Positions 43,279-53,852 of a stretch of 64,000 nt of DNA are shown piece after piece. This stretch comes from Ambrosia x helenae. Taxonomy: Eukaryota > Streptophyta > Magnoliopsida > Asterales > Asteraceae. The position numbers and the translations under genes are program-made. The stretch's first letter is position 1. Every line of letters begins with the position of its first letter. The notes under the pieces were generated by a model. The model did not search any database. It had not been told where the DNA came from and was given only the letters and a program-made list of their open reading frames with translations. Where the stretch lies: the NCBI GenBank assembly GCA_030844895.1, contig CM061228.1:36084626-36148625 (forward strand). The letters are read 5' to 3'.

Positions 43279-43681
43279 GGAGGGTTATCTTGAGAACGTT
43301 AAATATTGTGAGAACCGTGAGAACAAGTTAAAAAATCAATTAAAATCAAATTTTTTTTAATACAAACCTCATTATAATCAAAATACAACATTAATAAATT
43401 ATTTTTCTTTCCAAATAATTCATCTTTTCTTGCAAAAACACTTTAAAATAATTTTTTACACATGTGTAAATGAAACAGTTTACACATGTATAAACAGTAA
43501 ATTTACACATGTGTAAAAACAATTTATTTTCATATACGTTTAAATTTTACGCGTAAATTGTGTTTTTTAGGATTGTATTTTATTAATAAAGACAAGTGTA
43601 AAAAGAAATTTTGAATTTAAATGGTTTTAGATGGCGTTCTCGCGATTCGCATGAAATATGGGTGTTCTCAAATTAACTTTC

Positions 43682-43684
<3 letters not shown>
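43279..43684. mobile_element. (TA)n-flanked element M6 (inverted M1 type)
   Basis: Same family as M1 and M4 in reverse orientation. Contains the CACATGTG palindrome cluster at about 43455-43520. Confidence 0.75.
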
Positions 43685-43733
<49 letters not shown>

Positions 43734-43735
<2 letters not shown>

Positions 43736-45446
43736 GAATGCTAATTTGAGAACACATATATTTCGTGCGAACCGCAAGAACGCTATCTAAAACCATTCAA
43801 ATTCAAAATTTCTTTTTACACATGTCTTTATTATTAAAATACAGTCCCAAAAACACAATTTGCACGTAAAATTTAAACGTATACGAAAATAAATTGTTTT
43901 TACACATGTGTAAATTTACTGTTTATACATGTATAACTGTTTCATTTATACATGTGTAAAAAGTTAATTTTAAAGTGTTTTTCAAGAAAAGATGAATTAT
44001 TTGGAAAAAAAATTCGGACTGAATTACAAGTCTTGTCCTTTACGTTTATACCAAATTTCAACACATGTCCTTTTCCTTTAAAATTTATGAGATTTGTACT
44101 TTATGTTTCAGAATGTTACACCGTATGTCCTTTTACGCTAACCCAGTTAAAATTCTCTGTTAAATTAGATCACACCAAGGGTAGTTTAGTATTTTTACCT
44201 ACATTTTAAAAATGTAAGAAATAAAAAACTTTAAAATTAATAAAGAGCCTCTTTGTCTGTTTACATCTCTGTCTCTCTCTACTTCTCTCCAATATCCACC
44301 AAAAAGCACCACCAACAACCGCTACCATCAACCACAAATAACCAACCGCTACCATCAACCACAAACAACCAACCGCTACCATTAACCACCACCCTCTCAA
44401 CATCACCATTACTGTCAACAACCACTAGCAACCAATCTTAACCGACATCCACACCCATTGTACGTTATCCATAGTGGTCATTACCACCGCAAAACACCTA
44501 ATTGGAATGCCACAAAATTCAATTTCGCTTGTCTCCGGTCACACATAATCACCAAAACAGCCGTACACCACCACAACTGTCTCCATCGTAACCATACGTC
44601 GTCAGCCAAATTAACGAAGCTCAATAAAAAACAAGCTAGGGTTCAACACTCTTACCTTATCTTTACCTATCTTTGCAGATCCGGGACATACGGGTTTAAA
44701 ATGAATCATCGGAACTTAACTGGAGAACCGTCTGAACCCTAAAACACACTAAACGTCGTCGTCTTTGGTTCCACTTTGAAACCACCACATCACCTCTTTT
44801 TGTCTCTCTAGCGTCCCTGGTTTGACCCACCTTTGTCGTCGGGCACCCTTGCAGGAACCCTAGTTGATAATGATGATTATGATTCTATATAGTTTGAAAT
44901 GGAATGGGAGGAGTAGTTTAGTGATTAATGACCAATGAGGTATGATATGGTGAGAACTTGTAACTTACGGATGAAATTGAGGTGAATTGGGTGATGGTTT
45001 ATTTCTCAATTTTGGTTTCGAATTATACTGGGATTTAGAATTATTAGGATGATTTACTTTGTGTGTAGTTGCTAAAAAGACAAATGATGGTTTATTTAAT
45101 TTATTTACAAAATATTCTGTTAAAAGATGAAATGACAAAAATGTCCTCATGTGCAGGCTACATAACTAGATTTAACAGAGATTTTTTAACTGGGTTAGCG
45201 TTAAAGGACATACAATGTAAGTTTCTGAAACATAAAGTACGAATCTCATCAATTTAAAAGGCAAAGTACATGCGTTGAAATTTGGTATAAACCTAAAGGA
45301 CAAAACTTGTAATTCAGTCAAAAATTCATTTTTCAATGTTATATTTTAATTATAATTAGGTTTGTATTGAAAAAAAATGATTTTGATTGGTTTTCTCATT
45401 TGTTCTCACGGTTCTTGCGATATTTAGCGTTCTCAAGATAACCCTC

Positions 45447-45449
<3 letters not shown>
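43734..45449. mobile_element. (TA)n-flanked element M7 split by a MULE-type insert
   Basis: Left part 43734-44015 and right part 45320-45449 together make an M1-type element. The gap is filled by 44016-45319 with an 8-bp target duplication. Confidence 0.8.
44016..45319. mobile_element. MULE-type non-autonomous element nested in M7
   Basis: Long terminal inverted repeats of about 160 bp start GGACTGAATTACAAGTCTTG and (complement) GACTGAATTACAAGTTTTG. TSD AAAAATTC at 44008-44015 and 45320-45327. The interior (44280-44900) has an ACCAACCGCTACCATCAACC minisatellite and no recognisable gene. Long TIRs and an 8-9 bp TSD fit Mutator-like elements. Confidence 0.85.
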
Positions 45450-45492
<43 letters not shown>

Positions 45493-45854
45493 GATGATAC
45501 GAGAACCAAGGAACAAATGTAAACAGGGGGCATTGTTGTAAATATCTAATTAAAATAAAAAAGCGGACCGGTTATAAAAAGGAACCAATTCATAATCACA
45601 TTTCAAACAAGTAAAAACATAATCACATTTCAAAACTCAAGACCCTAGTTCATACAACCGATTCATCGCCTACATCGTGTAAGGACGAAGATTCATTCAA
45701 TCGAAAAGGATTATAAAAGAAGAATCCTTCATCGAATGGACGAGTAATCGAATGTACGACACAACCGAACAAAATTCTCGACGGAATTTAGGGATTTTTG
45801 GTGTGATAAAATCCGATAATGGGCATTACGAACGAAGTAAGTTGCAGGTGTTTT

Positions 45855-46025
45855 TTATTGTAGGGATAGAGAGGTGTTTTTGTAAGAGGTGTGACATGGC
45901 GACGTTATTGACGGCGCAAACGGTGATGGTTTGACGGGTGCTGATTTCGTTGACGAGGTGGGTGATGGTGAGGTAGTGGTTGAAGGTGGAGACGTCAGGG
46001 AACTTGTTGAGGTGGTTGTAGCATA
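45855..46025 (-). pseudogene. Unidentified exon-like fragment in M8
   Basis: GC-richer than its surroundings; on the - strand an open stretch contains FPDVSTFNHYLTITHLVNE and TITVCAVNNVAMSHLLQ. I do not recognise it with confidence. It lies opposite in orientation to the ISWI fragment, which suggests a second captured source. Confidence 0.3.
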
Positions 46026-46304
46026 AATTGCTTGCTAAATAGAGTACAAAAACTATATATGTACTGTGTTTGTCTTATCTTTTGCTTAAATGCTCTTTGA
46101 TGTGTATTTTTTTCTTCCTAATATGGCACATTACTGTTAGAGAAGCATAAGTTGACCCATTCACAATTGCCACATCCAAGCCTTTTAGCTGTCTAGTTAG
46201 GTATCTTTTTAAGTATTTCAATACGTTGATATCTTGGATTTATATATGCTGATGTTTATTAAAAGAATTGCTTGTGTGTATACTCATATGGTTTGATCTT
46301 TTAG

Positions 46305-46670
46305 ATGACAAGACTTCTGGACATTCTAGAAGATTACTTGATGTATCGTGGATATAAATATTGCCGAATTGAAGGAAATACTAGTGGTGAAGATCGTGAT
46401 GCTTCTATTGAATGTCCAGAAGTGAAACGTTTGTCTTTCTTTTATCAACTAGAGCTGGAGGTTTGGTATCAATCTTGCTACAGCTGATATTGTCATTCTT
46501 TATGACAGTGGCTGGTAAGACATATTTTTACCTATTCCTTTTTAGTATTTTTCATTTTCCTTTTGGAATATGATTTTCATTGTAAAAAATGTGCAGGAAT
46601 CCACAAGTGGGCCGCCGCTATGAGCACCGCCGTGGAATGGATGAGCATTTTGGTTTCCGGTGAATCGGAA
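46305..46670 (+). pseudogene. Captured fragment of an ISWI-type SNF2 chromatin remodeller
   Basis: After an acceptor-like CTTTTAG the frame gives MTRLLDILEDYLMYRGY and then CRIEGNTSGEDRDASIE, hallmark sequence of the helicase C-terminal domain of plant ISWI ATPases. After a gap, FVFLLSTRAGGLG (motif V) and INLATADIVILYDSGW follow, with a 1-bp deletion between them. A retained intron-like stretch (46517-46595, GT..TGCAG) precedes NPQV, after which similarity ends. Key residues differ (DSDW is DSGW). A DNA-level capture, not a working gene. Confidence 0.85.
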
Positions 46671-48248
46671 AGAACAACAAAGAAAAAAAAAGATGATGAA
46701 TAGATTGGTTTCAGAACAATTTGATATGGTAATGATAAAATTAATGTTAATGCACATGTGCATTAAGGTTTAATTCTTGTTAGTATTAAGGTCTTTCACT
46801 CTAACGCACATGAGCATATGTTATGTGGTAATGAAAAAAGTAATGTTGATGCACATGTGCATTAAGATTGAAATTTTGGTTTTCTTATGTGTTGTTTATA
46901 TTTGTAGTTAAAGATGGAATGGAAATCGAGGAAGGTAACTTTTGTGCTAGAATCGAGGGATAAAGGTCAAAAAAAGCTCCCGGATGCGATTGAGGATGAT
47001 GACATATCGCTGATTAGGAATTTCAAAAGGTCGTTATTATTTATTTAAGCAATTTAGATATCTATACACATGTGCATATATGTGTATTTTTCATATTAAC
47101 TAATAAATGTTAATTATTAATTGTTTAAACACACGAAGAATGTGATAAATTTGAAAAATATACGATGTTCAGGTTGACAGACGAAAACATGACAAATAAG
47201 CATTATAAGAGGATAATGTTGGTGGACGTGAGATTGTGAGATAATTAAAAGTTTTTAGGTAGGTGGTCAGTGGTAGCATGGTTGGTTTGTAATATGGATA
47301 TCTTTTTTATGTTATTATTTGTTTTATTGTGTTGATGGTTTGGTAGAAATTATGTGTAATTGTATAATAAAAACAGATGGGTACAAAAAAGTTTGTTGTT
47401 TGAAGGATGATGCATGCACATATGTATATTGTGGGTGGTCTTATATGGTGGTTTATTGGTTGATTATGTTCGTGATGATTATTTTGGTGTATGTAAATTT
47501 GTATGATAAGGAAATTGGCATATGCATATGTGCATAATTATAATTAAACCCCCAGCAACAAAAAACATAAACTCACCACCCAATCCCCCAAAAAACCTAA
47601 CACCCCTCCATCATACCTAAAACCTAAGCCCTGAAGCTAAACCACTTGAAAAACTTAACTATATTAGTGAAATGCACATGTGCATGAAGTACACGTTTTT
47701 TATTTTATAGTTCTTATATAGAGTTGTGTTAAGTTTATTAATGTTTGTTGTCTTATACTTGTCTTATTTTTCATTTTTTGGTATAATATGCATGATTATG
47801 CAATTGACGAGTTCGAGTGTATTTTATATATCTCTTCGCATCCATTTAATGATCATTTAATAAAATTTTCACTCTTTATATCTTATATCGCGTCCATTTA
47901 ATAATCATTTCATTATGGTAATTGACAGTGTATTCAAAAATGTGATTTAATAGTGAAATGCACATGTGCATACGGTATATTTCTATATGTATAACAGCAA
48001 AATGCACATGTGCATCAGGAATGACGTCATATCAGCCATTTTTTTTAATTTTTTCAAAATACTAATACTAAATAATCATTTTGGTGTTTCTACTTTTTTT
48101 ATTTTTTTAAGTTATATAATTTTTTTTATTATTTTTTTATTTTTTGATTGAGGGGTTTTTGTAGACACACTTCACATTTACAAAAATGCCACATGTTCAC
48201 ACTGGTTCCTTGGTTCTCTCCCTAAATGGTGGTTCTCAAGTGACCTAA

Positions 48249-48282
<34 letters not shown>

Positions 48283-48283
<1 letters not shown>

Positions 48284-48683
48284 AATGAGTTTGTATTTTT
48301 ACTTTGAGCTTGCAATGACATTATACTTCTATTATGATATTGCGTTTTATAAACCCTGGTATAAAAAAAGACACCACAAAAAAAAATTTCCTGGCTCTGC
48401 CAATGTTGGTTACACAAACCTAAATTTACATTTTGTATTATGATAAAACTATTTTAAAAATTCCACACTCAAACCAAACTATCAAGTGAAAAGCACAAGT
48501 ATATAACAATCTTGTGGAATATATTATCTTTTGTGATACCTATTGCAAAATGAATCTCACTTTTTGTACCAATGGAAATGGGTCTACAATTCTATACACC
48601 ACCCACGCCAGTGGTCCACAGCCATTAAGCCAATTCTATATGTCATCATATTCAATTAATATATATAAACACACATGCACATT
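48283..48683. other. Intergenic stretch, nothing recognised
   Basis: AT-rich sequence between the last (TA)n tract and the Athila-type LTR. No exon, TIR or RNA gene that I can support. Confidence 0.5.
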
Positions 48684-50669
48684 GATGTGCCGAGAAATTG
48701 ATATGTTTTCACACATAATTATCACCTATCTTATACTCGAAGTTGTGCTTTTATCTCTGTTTTATCATGATTTATCTTTCTTTGTTGATAATTTGTAGGA
48801 TCAAAGGTCCGGTGGTGAAAAGAAGTGGAAACCCGCACAAAACGGCACTAAACGGATGAAGAATTGAAGATTTTGAAGCTCTGCCAGATATGGCACGGCC
48901 GTGCTTATGGCCGTGCAACTGTTCTGGGTCAACAAGTCAGCATTTCAAAGTCAACAGAGGTCAAATCCAGCATTTCAAGAAGTGCACAGCATGCCCCACT
49001 GTATGACACAGGTGTGCTTTATTCCAGCGTGTTCCCCAAGGATTAAACCGACCAAAACTGACAGCGAAGGTATAAAAGAAGGGAAGCACGGGCGTGCTCA
49101 AGACATGAGTATGGGCGTGCTTAGCACAACAGGAGACATTATGCGCAAAAGGACTCTGCAACAGTACCTGCTGTCGAGCATGAGCGTGCCAGGGTATGAT
49201 CATGGGCGTGCTTAAGCTGATTTGCCTATAAATAGAGGCCTCCACCCCAAATTTTGAGGCATCCCTTTACCCATCCTTTCCACACGAATCTCTCTCTCAT
49301 TTCAGCCATCTTTGGGGTCTTGTAAATGACCTTTGGAGCTCGGGATCACTCCATAAACACTTATTGATTGAGATTTAAGAGAGAAGTCACTAGAAATCAC
49401 TCAAAAACCCTCTTTAATCCCCAAATACAACCACTACTATGTGTTCCCTCAACACCCAATATGGAGTGCAAGTTGTAAAGCCAATGTTTGGCTAGAATAG
49501 TAAAGTGTTGCTAGGGTGAAGACTTTTCTTGGTATGGATTATATAGTTTTTATTTGTCAAGTGGTGTTGTGTTCTTGTTTAATTCTTTTCACTTGAAACT
49601 TTGTTTGATGAATTAACTAACTAATTACTTAGTCTTTGGTCTTGTGGGTGTCTTGATAGGAAGTGGGAGGACTTATGAGTGTACCCATGGTGTGTAACAA
49701 CCCATGCACTCATAAGCTAACCTAATCCCGCGAGTAGTGATTAGCCCATTTATGGGTAGAAATACACACACTTAGTGGCTTAATCATCTACTATCAAAGA
49801 TCTCACTTAGGGTCGGTACGGTCTTTGCACTCGGCCCTATTGATAAGTCAAGACTTAATTTTGCGACTTGGCTTCATTATCTATGTGAAAGCCTTTGCGC
49901 AAGTTAAGAATTGTTGAACCCGTGTTGAAAGAAAACGGTCTTTATTTTCTTTCATCATTATATTGCCGCACGGTTAATGATAGACCACTCACTTTTTAAA
50001 AGGTTAATTAACTCAAGTAAAAGATGCACGTGTTCTGGTTAGTCATGACTCTTCTATGATATCAAGTGGCAACTTGTTCGGTCATGCTCTGGCCACCGAC
50101 AAGTTGTCCACAAAAGTTTTAAGTAATTAGATGTCTTTATCACAACACTGGGAGGTGGATTCTTCGGGGTTGGGCATGCACAATCTTGAGTAGTCCGTCC
50201 CTCATTGTTAAGAGGTGAGCTTACCAGGTCGGGAGACCCTCAATTTAACAACAAGAACACGACTGGTTTTGCGAAAACAGTCACCTCTAGAGAATGATGT
50301 TGTAACTCCATGTTAAGCATAAGTGCGCACTTGTACACACCACTAAGTAACTACTATTAATCCATCCCAAGAATAGTTGAATCCCGAAGCAGCACTTCTT
50401 TTTTATATTGATTTCTACTCTGGTCGTTTTCATTCTCTCTTTCTTTATTTTATCTTTCTTTTATTAAAAAGCAACTTAAGTCTGAGTAGGGGAAGTCCTG
50501 TCTTTGGGTTCGTCACTCGGTACTTGCTGGAAGTCTATACTACACTCGATAGGTACACTTACTTATTGTGTGGGTTTAGAATAATTCGCAATTAACGTTT
50601 TATTTTATAAATTTAAAACTTGACAAAGTGTTTTAACTTGAAGTTTTGACTTAAATCTCTTTTTGAACA
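48684..50669 (+). repeat. Athila/Tat-type gypsy LTR, + orientation
   Basis: Starts TGATGTGCCGAGAAATTGA and ends ...TTTTTGAACA just before a TGGCGC-type PBS. TATA box TATAAATA at 49227-49234. Upstream of it an array of imperfect palindromes (GCACGGCCGTGC, GCACGGGCGTGC, CATGGGCGTGC) spans 48890-49213. An inverted relative occupies 52450-53814. No ORF in it is supported. Confidence 0.75.
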
Positions 50670-50675
50670 AGTTTT

Positions 50676-50693
50676 TGGCGCATCCGTCGGGAA
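50676..50693 (+). other. PBS-like sequence after the Athila-type LTR
   Basis: TGGCGCATCCGTCGGGAA resembles the TGGCGCCGTTGCCGGGGA-type PBS of Athila/Tat elements with a few changes. Confidence 0.6.
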
Positions 50694-52449
50694 CTTGTTT
50701 CCGTTAAAAGAAAACTAATTTAGTCATTAAAACCTTTAATCCACACGACATCACACACGCATACGCACGTATACGTATTTAGCCTTTGTTCAGTGTGAAT
50801 GTGATACTATGATGCACAGGGACGCTTAATTGATGGAGTACCCGTTTCTGAAGCGCGATAGGGGCGAAAACGCCTATGAAACGGCTAGCTAGGAAACGTT
50901 TTTGACAAGCCCCCGGTTATAGGAGACGTTACCTCAAGTTTCCAATACGTTTCCCTTGACCCTCCTGCCGACGAAGCTTGGTGTTTATCAGAGATACCGA
51001 ACAGAGAAAGTTCTTTTCCGCTTGACCCTTCTAGTTGTATTTGTAGTGTGCGTAAAATGAAAGAGAAAGATAAAGATGCATAATGTTAACGATTTTCCTT
51101 CAAGCTGTGGACTCTGGTTCTTAGTGAAGCAAAAATGAGGAGGAAGAACATAAAAGGTAAATAAAAGATGATAGTAGAGAGAGTTTGGTGGTACTTACTT
51201 TTGTCTTGAAAGGATCACTCAATAGCCAATGCTTAATAGTTGATAGACTTTTTAATTAATTTTTGGTTAGGTGTTTATTTTATACGAAAGCCTAAATATT
51301 TATTAGTTAATAATGAAATAACTTATTTCGTGTTTAGGGATAGTCCTATTTAATTTAATAGGTGAAATCTCGTGTGAAAACATGGAAATGCAATATCATA
51401 TTTTAAGGTCTGTTTACTGAAGACCAAATCAAGAAGCCAATCGTCTGTTGTAAGGAAAATCTGTTTAGTAAAATATGTTCCTCTCACGATACCAGTTGAT
51501 AGTACTAATCAGATGTTTAATACTGAAGGGTGTTACAACCACAGAAAGATAAATCAACAGACGCATGAAAGCTCTGTTGAGATAACAGATATTAAAAAGA
51601 AACAAAAGATCCCCTAAATATCAACCGCTCTACTTCATTTGCAGACAAAAATTTAGCTAACTTCAATACAGTCACAACTAACAAAACTTCAAACATCTAA
51701 AAAAATATATAAATACCTGAACATGTAGGTGAAATCTTGTGTAAAAACACGAGAAGAGTATATATATTTTTTTAGAACAATTACTCACCAAAATATAAAA
51801 AACATAAACAGGCCAACTGCTATGGTCTGTTTATTAAACAAAAAATTAAGAATTCAATTATCATGGGTCAGTTAAGGGGATATTTCTAAAACCGTTGTTA
51901 CTACAAACAGCTTTTGATTCAAACAGATGTTCCCTCAATGGTTTCCTTCAAACAGATGTTGCCTTAAACATTTGTTACTAACAGTGACATCACATTTACA
52001 ATTTCAAAAATCTTCCTATAAATTTACATCAAAACTGATCAAGCTTTGACAACCTAAAATAAGCATATTCAGAACTACAAAATAAACAGTCAGGAAGTTA
52101 ATATAGTTAACCTAAGAACTACAATCAAACACCACCAATACGCAAACATTATATCAATATCAAAATATTTCCATTGCCTACCAAACGATCAATGTTTAGT
52201 TATGACCAAAATTCCTTTTGATTCATCAAACATGAAATTACACTAGTCACCCATTTTCAAACCTTTGGATTTTATAAAGTTTAGCCATCGACTAACCACA
52301 AACCAATGAAGTGAGAATATAAGAGTGTTAGTTATTGGTGTGCGTGGGTTTTACAAGACTTAAACTTCTTTTCTTTTAAAAACGGCAAGATCCCGGAGGA
52401 AATGCCAAAAACTTTGGTGATAAGGGATTTAAGTTGGAAAACAGTGGGA
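50694..52449. other. Degenerate interior between inverted LTRs
   Basis: No ORF of note. 50860-51015 resembles an Athila/Tat leader (TTACCTCAAGTTTCC, TTTCCCTTGACCCTCCTGCC, GACGAAGC). 51363-51480 and 51730-51850 share GGTGAAATCTYGTGT and GGTCTGTTTA-type sequence. Gag and pol are missing. Confidence 0.5.
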
Positions 52450-52640
52450 CGCTTTCAAGTTTTGAATTTATAATCTAAAACGATAGTTGCTCAACGTTCT
52501 AGACCCCACACAACAGGAAAGTGTACCTATCGTGAGTAGCATAGAAATGTGCAAGTACCGAGTATCGAATCCAAGGACACGATTTTTAGTACTCAGCTTC
52601 CTAAAAATTACTAAAAGGGTTTTAAAATGCAAGAAGAAAA

Positions 52641-52692
<52 letters not shown>

Positions 52693-53814
52693 TAAACTGT
52701 AAGAGAAATCAGTAGCAAAACAAAGGTGTTGCATTGGGATCAGATGTTTCCTGGTATGAAACAATAGTAGACTTTTGTTAAAGTGGTGTGTTTAAGTTGC
52801 GCACTTTTGCTTAACTTTGAGTTGCGCATGACAACATTCTATAGAGGTGACTGTTATCGCATAACTGTGTAAACGATTCGTGTTCTTAAGATTTTTATGA
52901 GGGTCTCCCAAACCGGGCTGCTCACCTCTCAACAATGAGGGGAAGATGACTCGAGACTGTGACGTCCCAACCCCGAAGTACCCGCCTCCCAGTGTTGTGA
53001 TATAGACATCTAACGACTCTAAACTTTTATGAATAACTTGTCGGTGACCAGAGCATGACCGAACAAGCTACCACTTATTATTATATGGGAGTCGTGACTA
53101 ACCAGAACAAGTGCATCCCCTACTTGAATTTATTAATCTTTCAAAAAGTGATTAACTTATTACTAATTGTTCAGCAATATAGTAATGAAAGAAAATAAAG
53201 ACCGTTTTCTTTCAAAAAGTGATTAACTTATTATTACTAGGATGGGATGATCAAAGTGTGGAGTGGAGGCCTCTATTTATAGGCAAATCAACCCCTGCAC
53301 GCCTATGCTCCTTATTGTGGCACGCCCACACTCGAAAGATGGTACTGTTGTAGAGTCCTTTCGCGCAGAATCTGTTGGGCTGTCAGGTGGTGCACGCCCG
53401 TGCCAAGGGGGTGGCACGCCCATGCAGACCAGTATTGCACGAATGCTTGTTAGTCTTGGTCTGCTGGAGTCTTGGGGAGCACGTCTTAAATGGCACGGCC
53501 ATGCACAAGTGTTGGCATGCCCGTGCAACCATGTAAGGTTGACTTTTTGCCTTCTGCTGACTTGGGAATGTTGACTTGTTGGCCCGGGACAGTTGCACGT
53601 CCGTGCTGCATCCGGCACAGCTTCAAAGTCTTCAATTCCTTGCCTTTTAGTGCCGGTTTGTGCTGTTTTTCACTTCTTTTCACCTTTCGACCTCAAATCC
53701 TGCAATTATCAATAGAGAAAGATAAATCATGATAAAACTAAGATAAAAGCATGATTTTGAGTGCAAAACGGGTGAAAATACATGCATAAAACATGTTAAT
53801 TTCTCAGCACATCA
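52450..53814 (-). repeat. Athila/Tat-type LTR, inverted and internally deleted
   Basis: On the - strand it starts TGATGTGCTGAGAAATTAAC (53814). It keeps the TATAAATA box (53274-53281) and the palindrome array (GCACGCCCGTGCC, GGCACGCCCATGC, GGCATGCCCGTGC; 53300-53610), and runs to the equivalent of about 50600 in the other LTR. About 600 bp after the leader is missing. A (GA)n tract lies at 52644-52690. Its outer end cuts into the B3 gene's intron. Confidence 0.75.
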
Positions 53815-53852
53815 GTCATATTATTAAAATTAAATGCAAATTTAAGTAATAC

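Larger units (their letters stand above)
45486..48252. mobile_element. (TA)n-flanked element M8 carrying gene fragments
   Basis: 2.77 kb. Ends TAGGGTAGGGATGATACGAG and (complement) TAGGGTTTAGGTCACTTGAG, each followed by GAGAACCAAGGAAC-like sequence. The interior contains an ISWI-type fragment (46305-46670), other exon-like stretches and at least five copies of ATGCACATGTGCAT. Confidence 0.7.
40382..48282. repeat. Chain of eight elements separated by (TA)n microsatellites
   Basis: Units at 40433-40839, 40898-41255, 41295-41576, 41621-42028, 42059-43255, about 43279-43684, 43734-45449 and 45486-48252 are each bounded by (TA)n of about 12-60 bp. Ends are related imperfect inverted repeats such as GGGGAAAGTTAATTTGAGAAC and GGGGAGGGTTATCTTGAGAAC. 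TA-microsatellite-flanked MITE-like elements are known in plants (Micron type). Confidence 0.8.

Noticed and set aside
45486..48252. M8 considered as a gene-capturing Helitron
   Set aside because: No 5' TC, no 3' CTRR with a hairpin, and (TA)n flanks with inverted-repeat-like ends fit the neighbouring TA-flanked elements better.
48684..53814. A single Athila element with two LTRs
   Set aside because: The LTRs are in opposite orientation, and no target duplication matches at the outer ends, so they are not the pair of one simple insertion.
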